From assembly GCA_002372315.1 (NCBI GenBank), contig DFFU01000004.1, positions 34,750 through 98,749 on the forward strand: a stretch of 64,000 bases of DNA, read 5' to 3'. Of the stretch, positions 15,949-24,187 are shown piece after piece; position 1 is the first letter of the stretch; each line of letters starts with the position of its first letter. This DNA comes from Alphaproteobacteria bacterium UBA3768. Lineage in GTDB: Bacteria; Pseudomonadota; Alphaproteobacteria; CAAHEQ01; UBA3637. The notes beneath the pieces were generated by a model. It was given only the letters and a program-made list of their open reading frames with translations. It was not told the origin of the DNA and did no database searches. The position numbers and the translations under genes were made by a program.

Positions 15949-16833
15949 CTAACGCATTTTGGTGCGAGACATTTGATAAATTTTTGCAACTTCTTGCAGG
16001 CGTTGAACCTCTGATGGAGTTACAGAGATTTTTTGTGGTAACAATTTGGCCATGTTTTCGCTGTAATTTTCCATAAATTTAAGCGTTGCTTTTTCATCAG
16101 ATCCAGTTGCTTCATATTTTAAAGCATCAGGCATAAAACGACGTTTAAAAGCTTGCATTGTCGCGGGCATATTTTCAGTGTCATATCCAATTATTTGTAA
16201 TAATTCTTTCGGATTAGAGGAGGGAACTCGTTCGTTTCCTTTTTCTGGATACAATCCAATACCTTCTTTTGACAATTCCATCCATGGGAATAAACGACCA
16301 GGATCCGCTTTACCCACAGGATTGATGTCGCTGTGTCCAATGACGTTGTGTGGTGGAATATGGTGACGTGCAATGATACTATTACATAAAGGAATTAAAC
16401 TGTTCATCGCGGCATCTGTATAATGTGTGGCTGCCCCAAATGTTGGATTTTCAATTTCAATTCCGATGGAATGGGCATTCATATTGTTTTCCCGACCGCC
16501 AACTTTATCCCAAAAGGCGGGGTAGGCGTGATAGGCACGTTTACTTTCGTCCACACATTGCAAAATGGTACCATCTTTATGAATCACATAGTGAGCACTT
16601 AATCCGCGTCTGTCTAAAACATTTTCAATATCTGGTTCACACGAACAATGTAAAACCAAATGATCAATTTCAATGGGGGCACCGGTGCCTTTATTAATTC
16701 TCTCATTAAAATGATCAATTTTCTTTTCAGGATCATTGATTAAAGGGTGTTGAATGATTTGAATACCACGCATAAATAGATCGTCAGCAGGAACATTCAT
16801 TTGATGATTTAAATGAAAAAAAGACGAAAACAT
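15949..16833 (-). CDS. N-acetylmuramoyl-L-alanine amidase (Amidase_2 type)
   Basis: 294 residues. The Amidase_2 fold spans about residues 50-190: IDHLVLHCS with the first zinc His, LSAHYVIHKDGTILQCVDESKRAYHA, GIEIENP, VIGHSDI with the second His, and KADPGRLFPW with the Asp ligand. These are the AmpD/AmiD zinc ligands. It cleaves the bond between MurNAc and L-Ala of the stem peptide. No signal peptide is visible, which favours a cytoplasmic, AmpD-like recycling role or a non-classical export route. About 100 extra C-terminal residues are helical. It has its own consensus promoter and terminator and is thus monocistronic. Confidence 0.88.
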   Translation of the reverse strand: MFSSFFHLNHQMNVPADDLFMRGIQIIQHPLINDPEKKIDHFNERINKGTGAPIEIDHLVLHCSCEPDIENVLDRRGLSAHYVIHKDGTILQCVDESKRAYHAYPAFWDKVGGRENNMNAHSIGIEIENPTFGAATHYTDAAMNSLIPLCNSIIARHHIPPHNVIGHSDINPVGKADPGRLFPWMELSKEGIGLYPEKGNERVPSSNPKELLQIIGYDTENMPATMQAFKRRFMPDALKYEATGSDEKATLKFMENYSENMAKLLPQKISVTPSEVQRLQEVAKIYQMSRTKMR

Positions 16834-16862
16834 AAAATACTCCTTTTTAATCTGTAGGAAGT

Positions 16863-16891
16863 ATTATAGCATAAAAACACACTTTTGTCAA
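16863..16891 (-). promoter_or_regulatory. Perfect sigma-70 promoter for the amidase
   Basis: On the minus strand TTGACA (16886-16891), a 17-bp spacer and TATAAT (16863-16868), 30 bp before the start. Confidence 0.85.
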
Positions 16892-16925
16892 TAAATGTTG
16901 ACAAAATATTTTTCAAAGAAGTTCT

Positions 16926-17720
16926 TTATTTTCCAAGTCCATTTAGATTTGTCATTATTGCTGCTGCAACAATATCTTTTGTGGCTCCTTTGGCTAATTT
17001 TCCTGCCGTCTTACCAACAATTCCATCACCAAGAACTTTTTCTGTTCCTTTTTGAGCAACTGAACCTACAACATCACCTGCTGTATCAGCAACGGCTTTT
17101 TCAACATTATGTATTCCTTTTGAAGCATCAGTTGCAGTTTTTACCCACGTATTATTCAAACCTTTTGATAAAGCATCACTTCCTTTATTTGATGCATCCT
17201 CTATTGTATTTGTTAGATTTGGCATTTGAGGGATGTTTGGGGGAGAATAGAGGCTTTCTTGTTCTGAGTTTTTGGCCTTTTGATTTTCATTTTTGGAATC
17301 ATTCGTGTCTTGAAATTCGCTTTGTGCAGAATTTTCTCCATGAATTTCCATCTCATGAGCCACTTCATCGATTCTGTCTTCCAATTTACCAGCAGTTACA
17401 CTCAATTGTTCCGAACCTAAACCAGCATGAACCAAATCATCTGAAAGATTGTGATGTTTGGCTAGTTTTTCCTGAAAATCCTTAACAGTTTTTAAATTTG
17501 TATCCCTTTTTTCTTTAGTAATTTTATGGGGATCCTGTGTCATAATGGCATCATAAACTTCTAATATTTCACGCGCTTCATTAGCCGCTTGCGTAGCACT
17601 TTTTCCCGTGATATCTTCAATACTTTTCTGGGCGATTTGTTTTTGAGCATTTTCTTTGCTGATACCTTTTTCCTTTTGTAATTTTGTAATTTTTTCTTTT
17701 CTTTTAGAGTTTTCTGACAT
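16926..17720 (-). CDS. Unknown charged/amphipathic repeat-rich protein
   Basis: 264 residues. The first 170 are highly charged and helical (Lys/Glu/Gln-rich, with several Asn-Glu-Ala-type heptads). The last 100 are Gly/Ala/Thr/Val-rich and weakly hydrophobic (DTAGDVVGSVAQKGTEKVLG), a composition seen in secreted or membrane-inserting proteins, but no classical signal peptide is present. No family is recognised. The ATG at 17720 follows AGGAG and a promoter is found upstream, so it appears to be expressed alone. A secreted effector or a membrane-associated structural protein are both possible. Confidence 0.65.
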   Translation of the reverse strand: MSENSKRKEKITKLQKEKGISKENAQKQIAQKSIEDITGKSATQAANEAREILEVYDAIMTQDPHKITKEKRDTNLKTVKDFQEKLAKHHNLSDDLVHAGLGSEQLSVTAGKLEDRIDEVAHEMEIHGENSAQSEFQDTNDSKNENQKAKNSEQESLYSPPNIPQMPNLTNTIEDASNKGSDALSKGLNNTWVKTATDASKGIHNVEKAVADTAGDVVGSVAQKGTEKVLGDGIVGKTAGKLAKGATKDIVAAAIMTNLNGLGK

Positions 17721-17755
17721 GAGCTTCTCCTTTATTTTTACCAAAATCTATATGT

Positions 17756-17784
17756 ATGTAAGCAGAATAAAATTAAAAAGTCAA
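17756..17784 (-). promoter_or_regulatory. Predicted promoter for the 264-aa gene at 16926
   Basis: On the minus strand TTGACT (17779-17784), a 17-bp spacer and TTACAT (17756-17761). Confidence 0.5.
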
Positions 17785-17790
17785 TAATTT

Positions 17791-20412
17791 TTAATGAGCA
17801 TCACGCCAATTATGACCAATACCAACCTCGGCGACTAAGGGGACAGAAAGATGAATCACTTTTTCCATATTTTCTTTGATTATTCTTTGGGCTTTTTCAA
17901 TATCTTTTTCTGCCACTTCAAAAATCAGTTCATCATGCACTTGTAAGAGCATTGTGATATCTAAGCCAGAATCCTTTATAATTTTGTTGATACGAATCAT
18001 GGCCATTTTGATGATATCAGCGGCACCTCCTTGAATAGGCGCATTTATAGCAGATCGATGTGCAAATTGACGTGTCGCAGTGTTATTAAGGCCTGTAATA
18101 TAAATTCTTCGTCCTAGTGGTGTCTGAACATAGCCATGGGTATCCACAAATTGAATGGTGTGTTCCATATACCTTTTTATCTCAGGATATTGGCTAAAGT
18201 ATGATTCAATATAACGATTAGCTTCAGTACGAGATATTCCTAAATTCCTAGCTAATCCAAAAGCTGAAATACCATAAATGATTCCAAAATTGACTGCTTT
18301 GGCTTGACGACGTTGATCTGGGGTAATTTCATTTAAAGGAACACCGAGGATCTGACTGGCAGTACGTGCATGAATATCTTCACCATGAATAAAAGATTCT
18401 TTTAATTTATGAACATTGGCAACATCCGCCATCAATCTCAATTCAATTTGGGAATAATCCGCAGAAAGTAGTTGATAACCAGATTTGGCGACAAAGGCTT
18501 GGCGAATATTTTTACCATCTTCAGATCGTATAGGAATGTTTTGTAAATTGGGGTTAGCTGAGGCTAAACGCCCAGTATTTGTATTTGTTAAAAAATAGGT
18601 CGTATGAATACGTGCATCTGATTGATTTCTTTGTAATAAATCATCAATATAGGTTGATTTTAATTTTGTCAAAGCACGATATTTTAAGATTAACTTTACC
18701 AATTCATCATCATTTTCTTCGGCCAATTTTTCCAAGACTTTGACATCTGTAATCCAATGTCCTGAACTTCCTTTTTTACCGCCAGCTAATCCCCTTTGTT
18801 CAAATAAAATAACACCTAATTGGGCAGGAGAATTAATATTGAAATCATTATTTGTAATAGAATGGATTTTATCGGATAACTCATTAATTTTTTGTGTTAG
18901 GATTTTATCCAAATTTTTTAGTTGTTCTGTATCTGTTAAAATACCTTCTTTTTCCATTTGAAATAGAATGGGAATCAGTGGAAGATCAATATTTTTATAT
19001 ATTTCCCACAGTCTCATTTCTTCTAATTTATTACGCAGAATAGGGGTAAGTTGGATTAGAATTGATGAAAAATATTCTTCTTTAAACTCTGACAAATGGC
19101 AATAATGCTGAATAATTTCGGATGGACTATTATTGCTCAGTCCATCCAAGTTATAGGCCATTAATTGAACATCATGATAGGGTTGAGACACAGACAGCCC
19201 CAAATTATCTAATAGATGCATGTTTGACTTTATGTCAAAAGCATACTTTACAATGGGAAGATTAAATAATTTTTGAATGGCTTTTAAGGTTTTTATATCT
19301 ATGGTTTCTTTTGTAAAACCAAATAAATCTGAAGATCTTTGTGATTGTAATGACAAGTGAAAAAGTTGGTTTGTTTGGTACGATACATATAAATCAGTCA
19401 ACTGATTATTTTGAGATTTAAGTGAAAAAGCAAAGCTTTTTTCGTCCATACAACATGAAATAATATTTTGAATTTCTTGTTCATTATTTATTTCTTGAAT
19501 TGAAGCATCGGACGTAACAGGAACATTTGTTTGAAGAATAGATTGCGTAAATTTAGTATTTAATTTTTTTATTAAACTTGGAAAATTATTTTCTTGTAAA
19601 AAGGGTATGAGCTTATTGTGATCAATCTGTTGCCGATTAAAATCAGATAATTGCCAGTAAACAGGGACATGTTGGTCTAAGGAAACCAATTTCTTAGAAA
19701 TGAAAACTTTTTCTTTATCTTGTATTAGTTTTTCTCTCTGTTTTTCAGATTTAATTTCATCTAAATGTGTGTATAGATTTTCAATGGTTCCAAAACGTTG
19801 AATAAGTGTCGCGGCAGTTTTAGGACCAATCCCACTGGCCCCAGGAACATTATCGGTGCTATCGCCCATCAAGGATTGAACCTCTATAACTTTACTCGGC
19901 AAAACACCAAATTTGTTGATAACATCTTGTTCTAACAGGTCCTTTTTTTTCATCGGATCATGTAAAACAACACCTTCTTGGATTAATTGCATGAGATCTT
20001 TATCTGCAGAAATAACACGTACATTTTGATGGTTTTCATGGGCGATACGAACATAAGTGGCAATAAGATCATCTGCTTCATAGCCTTCCATCTCAATCCA
20101 CTTTACATTGAGTGCATCACAAGATGCTCGAATCAGTGAAAACTGGGGAATAAGCTCTGTTGGTGTGTCTAAGCGATTTGCTTTATATTCTGGATAAATT
20201 TTATTTCTAAAATTTTCTCTTTTGGCATCGAATACAACAACAATTTGTTGACATGCACTGTCTTGCAATAAGTTCATCATCATAGATGTAAAACCATAAA
20301 CCGCATTCGTGGGGACACCATCATCACGGTGCATTAGGGGGAGCGCATAAAATGCCCGAAAAATATATCCAGAACCATCAATCAAACAAAGTGTTGGATT
20401 GGGGACGGACAT
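17791..20412 (-). CDS. polA: DNA polymerase I with degenerate proofreading domain
   Basis: 873 residues. N-terminal 5'-3' exonuclease (LIDGSGYIFRAFYALP, VVFDAK, GYEADDLIAT, SADKDLMQL, GDSTDNVPG), a middle 3'-5' exonuclease-like domain, and a family A polymerase (SADYSQIELRLMADV; QAKAVNFGIIYG; LLQVHDELIFE). The middle domain lacks the catalytic DxE: the matching place reads FAFSLKS where E. coli has FAFDTET, and the later YxxxD motif is not visible. The enzyme should fill gaps and remove primers and damaged strands but not proofread. I chose the ATG at 20412, one base after the gcrA stop; both probably share the gcrA promoter. Confidence 0.96.
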   Translation of the reverse strand: MSVPNPTLCLIDGSGYIFRAFYALPLMHRDDGVPTNAVYGFTSMMMNLLQDSACQQIVVVFDAKRENFRNKIYPEYKANRLDTPTELIPQFSLIRASCDALNVKWIEMEGYEADDLIATYVRIAHENHQNVRVISADKDLMQLIQEGVVLHDPMKKKDLLEQDVINKFGVLPSKVIEVQSLMGDSTDNVPGASGIGPKTAATLIQRFGTIENLYTHLDEIKSEKQREKLIQDKEKVFISKKLVSLDQHVPVYWQLSDFNRQQIDHNKLIPFLQENNFPSLIKKLNTKFTQSILQTNVPVTSDASIQEINNEQEIQNIISCCMDEKSFAFSLKSQNNQLTDLYVSYQTNQLFHLSLQSQRSSDLFGFTKETIDIKTLKAIQKLFNLPIVKYAFDIKSNMHLLDNLGLSVSQPYHDVQLMAYNLDGLSNNSPSEIIQHYCHLSEFKEEYFSSILIQLTPILRNKLEEMRLWEIYKNIDLPLIPILFQMEKEGILTDTEQLKNLDKILTQKINELSDKIHSITNNDFNINSPAQLGVILFEQRGLAGGKKGSSGHWITDVKVLEKLAEENDDELVKLILKYRALTKLKSTYIDDLLQRNQSDARIHTTYFLTNTNTGRLASANPNLQNIPIRSEDGKNIRQAFVAKSGYQLLSADYSQIELRLMADVANVHKLKESFIHGEDIHARTASQILGVPLNEITPDQRRQAKAVNFGIIYGISAFGLARNLGISRTEANRYIESYFSQYPEIKRYMEHTIQFVDTHGYVQTPLGRRIYITGLNNTATRQFAHRSAINAPIQGGAADIIKMAMIRINKIIKDSGLDITMLLQVHDELIFEVAEKDIEKAQRIIKENMEKVIHLSVPLVAEVGIGHNWRDAH

Positions 20413-20413
20413 T

Positions 20414-20788
20414 CTATTTTGTCTCTTTTTCTTCAGTTGACATATTGGCATATGCTTCTTGGCAGTGTTTTTGACAGTATGGTTTTCCTGTCACAGTTTG
20501 CTTTCCACAGAAACAAAAATCCTCATCCTTTGGATCACCAATCGGCCAACGACAGGTCGTTAATTTCAAATCCATTAATCCTATTTTTTCTAAAACTTTT
20601 TGTGGGATCTTTTTTTGTTTAACGTTCTCTAATTTAATGGGGGAGGGACGAACTTTCAAATTTAACCGATGTACTTTTCCAATGATAGAATTCTTTGACA
20701 TCCCCAAAAATTTTGCAATCTCAGCCGTTGGCTTACCTGATTGCCACATTTTTTTTAATTTTTTTATTTTATCTTCCGTCCACACCAT
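20414..20788 (-). CDS. gcrA: GcrA cell-cycle regulator
   Basis: 124 residues, short for the family (about 170 in Caulobacter). The N-terminal HTH (MVWTEDKIKKLKKMWQSG, then AEIAKFLGMSKNSIIGKVHRL) is the GcrA DNA-binding domain. The C-terminal CRWPIGDP ... FCFCGK ... PYCQKHC segment is the sigma-70-interacting part with conserved Cys/His. GcrA, found in alphaproteobacteria, activates genes whose promoters carry methylated GANTC sites made by CcrM, so a ccrM gene is expected elsewhere. The start follows AAGGAG. The placement ahead of polA, 1 bp apart, couples a cell-cycle regulator to a replication/repair enzyme. Confidence 0.93.
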   Translation of the reverse strand: MVWTEDKIKKLKKMWQSGKPTAEIAKFLGMSKNSIIGKVHRLNLKVRPSPIKLENVKQKKIPQKVLEKIGLMDLKLTTCRWPIGDPKDEDFCFCGKQTVTGKPYCQKHCQEAYANMSTEEKETK

Positions 20789-20811
20789 GAAAACTCCTTT
20801 TCTTTCTTGGT

Positions 20812-20840
20812 AGTATAATCTAAAAAAATATTTTTGTCAA
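20812..20840 (-). promoter_or_regulatory. Predicted promoter for gcrA-polA
   Basis: On the minus strand TTGACA (20835-20840), a 17-bp spacer and TATACT (20812-20817), 24 bp before gcrA. The -35 lies over the last bases of the upstream gene. Confidence 0.7.
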
Positions 20841-21631
20841 TCAGAATAAATTTCAGAATTTAGCATTACTTCAAATCCACTTTTTTTGAATATGTATGGT
20901 ATCAATGAAAAATAGTTTCTTACCAAATCACTTTCACGACTTATAGATGGATTTTCCCCATTTTTATATTGTCGGTATATTTGGGCAATTTTATCTGTAT
21001 ATTCTGCAAAACTTTGTGCGGAGAGATAGCCTTCTTTTTTTAACTTTTCGCTAACTTGATCAGGATGATTTATCACGAGTTGAGTCATGTATATCTCAGA
21101 ATTTTTTTTCAAGGATTCTTTTTGTTGTGGGGATAAAGAAGCGTATATTATATCTAGACCGTTTTTAAATTGAATCAATGATTCTGAAGGAACAAGGACA
21201 TCGCCGTTCATAGGATTTTTTTTAAGAAAATTGGTAAAAAGTTGATGAGGATTGCCTTCTGAAGTCTCTGTATTCTTTTCACCCCACATCTCTGGTGCTA
21301 AAAAGTAGTAAAATTGGGCAGGTAAATATTCCAATAACTCTGGATCATTTTGGAATCTCTTGGCAATGCGCGTTGGGCGTTTTCCCTTCCATACTAAAAC
21401 ATCTGGATGTGTTTTGATTTTTTTGGGAATAGATTGTTTCTCTGACAGCATGGGAAATATATATTGACGTTGTTCAAATGGAGTTTGCAATAAGAATTCC
21501 AATAGTTCATCTTGATGTTTTACTAGTTCTTGGCGATGTTGTTTAGCACGTTCTCCAATATCTATTTCTTGGGCAAAAATTTTGTTTGAAAAAGCCAAAA
21601 CAGTCATGAATAAAAAAAGTATTTTTCTCAT
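20837..21631 (-). CDS. Unknown secreted protein, 264 residues
   Basis: A signal peptide (RKILFLFMTVLAFSNKIFAQ, cleavage likely after FAQ or before) is followed by a soluble, mostly helical, charged protein. Segments to recognise it by: HRQELVKHQDELLEFLLQ, LPAQFYYFLAPEMWGEKN and IPYIFKKSGFEVMLN. No catalytic motif is evident and I do not recognise the family. It overlaps the DUF2207-like gene by 4 bp and is the last gene of the long minus-strand unit, which suggests that the two products act together in the envelope. Confidence 0.7.
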   Translation of the reverse strand: MRKILFLFMTVLAFSNKIFAQEIDIGERAKQHRQELVKHQDELLEFLLQTPFEQRQYIFPMLSEKQSIPKKIKTHPDVLVWKGKRPTRIAKRFQNDPELLEYLPAQFYYFLAPEMWGEKNTETSEGNPHQLFTNFLKKNPMNGDVLVPSESLIQFKNGLDIIYASLSPQQKESLKKNSEIYMTQLVINHPDQVSEKLKKEGYLSAQSFAEYTDKIAQIYRQYKNGENPSISRESDLVRNYFSLIPYIFKKSGFEVMLNSEIYSD

Positions 21632-22872
21632 TGTTCCTCCTTATTTTTATGCATTTTATGAACTAACGCTTGTCTGGGATACAGAATATACATGTCGGTA
21701 CAAATGATACAAATAACTATTAACAAAAATAATGCCATCAAATAATAAAAGGGTAAAAATATTTGGAAAATGTATGATGATAAAAAGGTAAGAAACAACA
21801 GAAAAATAGAGCCAATTGTAATTTCGCCACAACGATAAAACCAGCAGATAATTGGGTTTGTTGATATTTTTTTAAAGCGTTTGAGTAAACGTGATAAGTC
21901 TAAAAAATAAATTTCAAGAGCTGATAAAATAAAGTAAATAAGTATAATGGTAAATGAGATACAAAAAAGGATTTCTTTCGTCATAGAAAATGGAATATTA
22001 TTTTGATAAGGGGCTAAATCGTTTTGTTCTCCGGATAGCTGAATTTGTGTAAAAGCTGGTAGAATATGATTGTTTTTAAAAAAGATATTGCCTTGTTCGT
22101 CTGTATTGAAATCAAAATTTTGGGGGATTTCTAAATTGTTATTTCCCAATAAAAATTGAGGATTTTTAACACCTGTTTTTCCGTTTAAAATTATACCTGA
22201 AAAATTGTCTATTACTAAAGGCCACGAATTGGAAATCAATGGTAAAATAAAATTTTTGTCGTGTTTATAATACAGTACGTAATTCAATAAAATTTTGTGT
22301 AATCCAGGCTTTAAAGATTCAAAATTAAGTTGTGTATTTTCCTTGTTTAAACTTATGTATTTCCCATCAATTTGGATGCTCATAAAAGAAATATTTTGTT
22401 GAGAAAATAAGGGCCAAGATCTCAAGAGAGGCATATCTTCTGTGATAACAAATTGGATACTTTCTTGAATGCTTACTGAATCATTATCCATCGGTTGGAT
22501 AATAAAATTCCAATCAGAGGTGTGATTGACATATTTTATCTCTTTTGTATGTCCAAAAAAATTTGTTGTGATAATACCTCTTTCCCTTGTTGAATCGTCT
22601 GGAAAAGAAGAGGTGTCATCTAAGTGTGGAACATAAGAATTATTGGGGATTTCCATTGAACCAAACAATTTAATTTTCATTTCATCCATCCAAGTCTCAG
22701 GTTGTGGTTTATCGGAAATACCTTGGATATACACTAAAGCCCCCCCCTTAAAATTTTTGGGTTTATTATTAAAAACAAGGTTGGGATTATTTTCTGAAAA
22801 AGTATCAATCGTTACTTCTTGGGCAAGAACTGGAAAAATAATTAAGCCAAAAATAATCAATAATTTCTTCAT
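21628..22872 (-). CDS. DUF2207-like membrane protein
   Basis: 414 residues. A signal peptide (KKLLIIFGLIIFPVLAQ) is followed by an extracytoplasmic beta-rich domain of about 270 residues and then three to four membrane segments (ILFCISFTIILIYFILSAL, IGSIFLLFLTFLSSYIF, YLMALFLLIVICIICTDMYIL). The domain has the DUF2207 pattern: DSVSIQESIQFVI near residue 130 and LKPGLHKILLNYVLYY near 190, ahead of a WPLVI strand. This protein family has no settled function. It is shorter than most DUF2207 proteins. Its coding strand contains a G8 run near codon 44. It overlaps nth by 4 bp upstream and the next gene by 4 bp. Confidence 0.65.
   Translation of the reverse strand: MKKLLIIFGLIIFPVLAQEVTIDTFSENNPNLVFNNKPKNFKGGALVYIQGISDKPQPETWMDEMKIKLFGSMEIPNNSYVPHLDDTSSFPDDSTRERGIITTNFFGHTKEIKYVNHTSDWNFIIQPMDNDSVSIQESIQFVITEDMPLLRSWPLFSQQNISFMSIQIDGKYISLNKENTQLNFESLKPGLHKILLNYVLYYKHDKNFILPLISNSWPLVIDNFSGIILNGKTGVKNPQFLLGNNNLEIPQNFDFNTDEQGNIFFKNNHILPAFTQIQLSGEQNDLAPYQNNIPFSMTKEILFCISFTIILIYFILSALEIYFLDLSRLLKRFKKISTNPIICWFYRCGEITIGSIFLLFLTFLSSYIFQIFLPFYYLMALFLLIVICIICTDMYILYPRQALVHKMHKNKEEQ
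22740..22747 (-). repeat. Homopolymer G8 inside the DUF2207-like gene
   Basis: Eight C on the plus strand (G8 on the coding strand) encode Lys-Gly-Gly-Ala near residue 44. A one-base slip would shift the frame early in the protein. Confidence 0.8.
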
Positions 22873-23513
22873 TTTTTGATCTTTTCATCTGATAAACAAA
22901 CATTATATACAGGGCAATCAAAGCACTTTGGCTTTCTTGCAGTACAAATGTAACGTCCCAATAATACCATGGCTAACGCAAAAGTTGGTTTATATTTTGG
23001 TGGAACTATTTTTTCTAATTTATTTTGAACTTCGTGTGGCGTTTTCCCTGTACAAAATTTTAAGCGATGAGCCAAACGAAAAACATGAGTATCAACACCA
23101 ATATAGGGGGCTTTATAGGCTACATTTAAAAAAACACTTGCTGTTTTTCGTCCAATTCCTGGTAACCCCGTTAATGTTTTAAAATCAGTTGGTATTTTTC
23201 CATTATAGTCATGAACTATTTTATCGGCTAAATTAACAATGGACTTTGTTTTATTATTAAAGTAGTTGACTGATCTGACCAAAGGGGTAATTCCTTCAAT
23301 TCCTAATCTTAAAGTCTTTTCGGGAGTATTGGCAACTGCAAACAGATGAGGGGTTGTATTATTGACGTTTTTATCAGTTGATTGTGCGGATAAAATAATA
23401 GCCATCATCAATTCCCACTCGTTTGACCAATTAAGTTCGCACTTTGGGTGAGGATATGCTTGATTTAATGCTTCTATAAATTGTATACATTGTTTTTCGT
23501 TCATTAAAGACAT
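22869..23513 (-). CDS. nth: Endonuclease III
   Basis: 214 residues, standard length. The helix-hairpin-helix LPGIGRKTASVFLNVAY carries the catalytic Lys, and IGVDTHVFRLAHRL the catalytic Asp. The C-terminal Cx6Cx2Cx5C iron-sulfur motif is CTARKPKCFDCPVYNVC. It removes oxidised pyrimidines from DNA and nicks at abasic sites. The ATG directly abuts the xseB stop (TAGATG), so the genes are translationally coupled. The unit combines two DNA repair genes with two unknown envelope genes. Confidence 0.96.
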   Translation of the reverse strand: MSLMNEKQCIQFIEALNQAYPHPKCELNWSNEWELMMAIILSAQSTDKNVNNTTPHLFAVANTPEKTLRLGIEGITPLVRSVNYFNNKTKSIVNLADKIVHDYNGKIPTDFKTLTGLPGIGRKTASVFLNVAYKAPYIGVDTHVFRLAHRLKFCTGKTPHEVQNKLEKIVPPKYKPTFALAMVLLGRYICTARKPKCFDCPVYNVCLSDEKIKK

Positions 23514-23756
23514 CTAATTTTCCTCATCCAATGATTCAATGTTGATAGGCTGTCCTTGTTTATTTAAGGTTAATTTTTCAACTTTCATCTGTGCTTCGAC
23601 TAATTTTTTTTCACACAGCTTTTTCAATTGAATGCCCTCTTCATAAACTTTAACAGCATCTTCCAATTTAGTTTGCCCCGATTCTAGTTGAGCAACAATT
23701 TTTTCTAATTTTTCAAGCGCCTCCTCAAAGGAGAGTTCCTTTATTTTTTCTGACAT
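23514..23756 (-). CDS. xseB: Exodeoxyribonuclease VII small subunit
   Basis: 80 residues with the family signature: LSFEEALEKLEKIVAQLESG, then LEDAVKVYEEGIQLKKLCEKKL, a two-helix coiled coil. XseB binds the large subunit XseA, whose gene is not in this window, to form a nuclease that degrades single-stranded DNA. It overlaps the preceding Cys/His-rich gene by 16 bp. In other alphaproteobacteria xseB often neighbours dxs or ispA; neither is found here. Confidence 0.95.
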   Translation of the reverse strand: MSEKIKELSFEEALEKLEKIVAQLESGQTKLEDAVKVYEEGIQLKKLCEKKLVEAQMKVEKLTLNKQGQPINIESLDEEN

Positions 23757-24154
23757 TTTTTACTCCTTTTTGTTGCACACTTTTTTTGACATCCTTCTGA
23801 TTTAGTATGCTCAGAACAACAATGCTCCTGTGAAGTATGTTCACAGCAACAACAGTGAAGGTTATGAAGTGCAGATTTTGGATGAGGTTTAGTCTTCAAC
23901 TCTAATTCTTTTGTAGCGAGTTGATTCATTAAATCCCACATCATCTCACGTGTATCCGATAACATTTGAATAGCTGTTATTTCTGATGCTTGAGCCTCTA
24001 GTTCATCTAATAATTTTTCCATTTTATCTTGTAATTTAAAAGCTTTTTGTCCTAAAATTTGCATCTCTTCCCATAATAACTTTGGGTTATTTGCAACCTT
24101 TACCATCATTTTTAAATTATGAATGTGGTGGGCCAACTCTGTTTCTTTTGTCAT
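23741..24154 (-). CDS. Helical protein with Cys/His-rich tail
   Basis: 137 residues. Residues 1-88 are predicted helical and coiled (LWEEMQILGQKAFKLQDKME), resembling small phasin-like or scaffold proteins. The last 50 residues hold nine Cys and six His, including four Cys in a row at 101-104 (HCCCCEH), CC at 112-113 and single Cys at 122, 126 and 134, then end in a Lys-rich tail. This looks like a metal-binding or redox segment; the spacing does not match a zinc finger I know. No signal peptide. It overlaps xseB and follows recO by 33 bp, so it is part of the lepB-to-nth unit. Function unknown. Confidence 0.7.
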   Translation of the reverse strand: MTKETELAHHIHNLKMMVKVANNPKLLWEEMQILGQKAFKLQDKMEKLLDELEAQASEITAIQMLSDTREMMWDLMNQLATKELELKTKPHPKSALHNLHCCCCEHTSQEHCCSEHTKSEGCQKKCATKRSKKCQKK

Positions 24155-24187
24155 TTTACTCTCCTTTTTAAGCAGTATAAAACAAAT

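Noticed and set aside
16895..17485. 196-codon plus-strand frame rich in Leu, Gln and His
   Set aside because: Antisense of the Ala/Lys/Asn-rich gene at 16926-17720, which has promoter and ribosome binding site.
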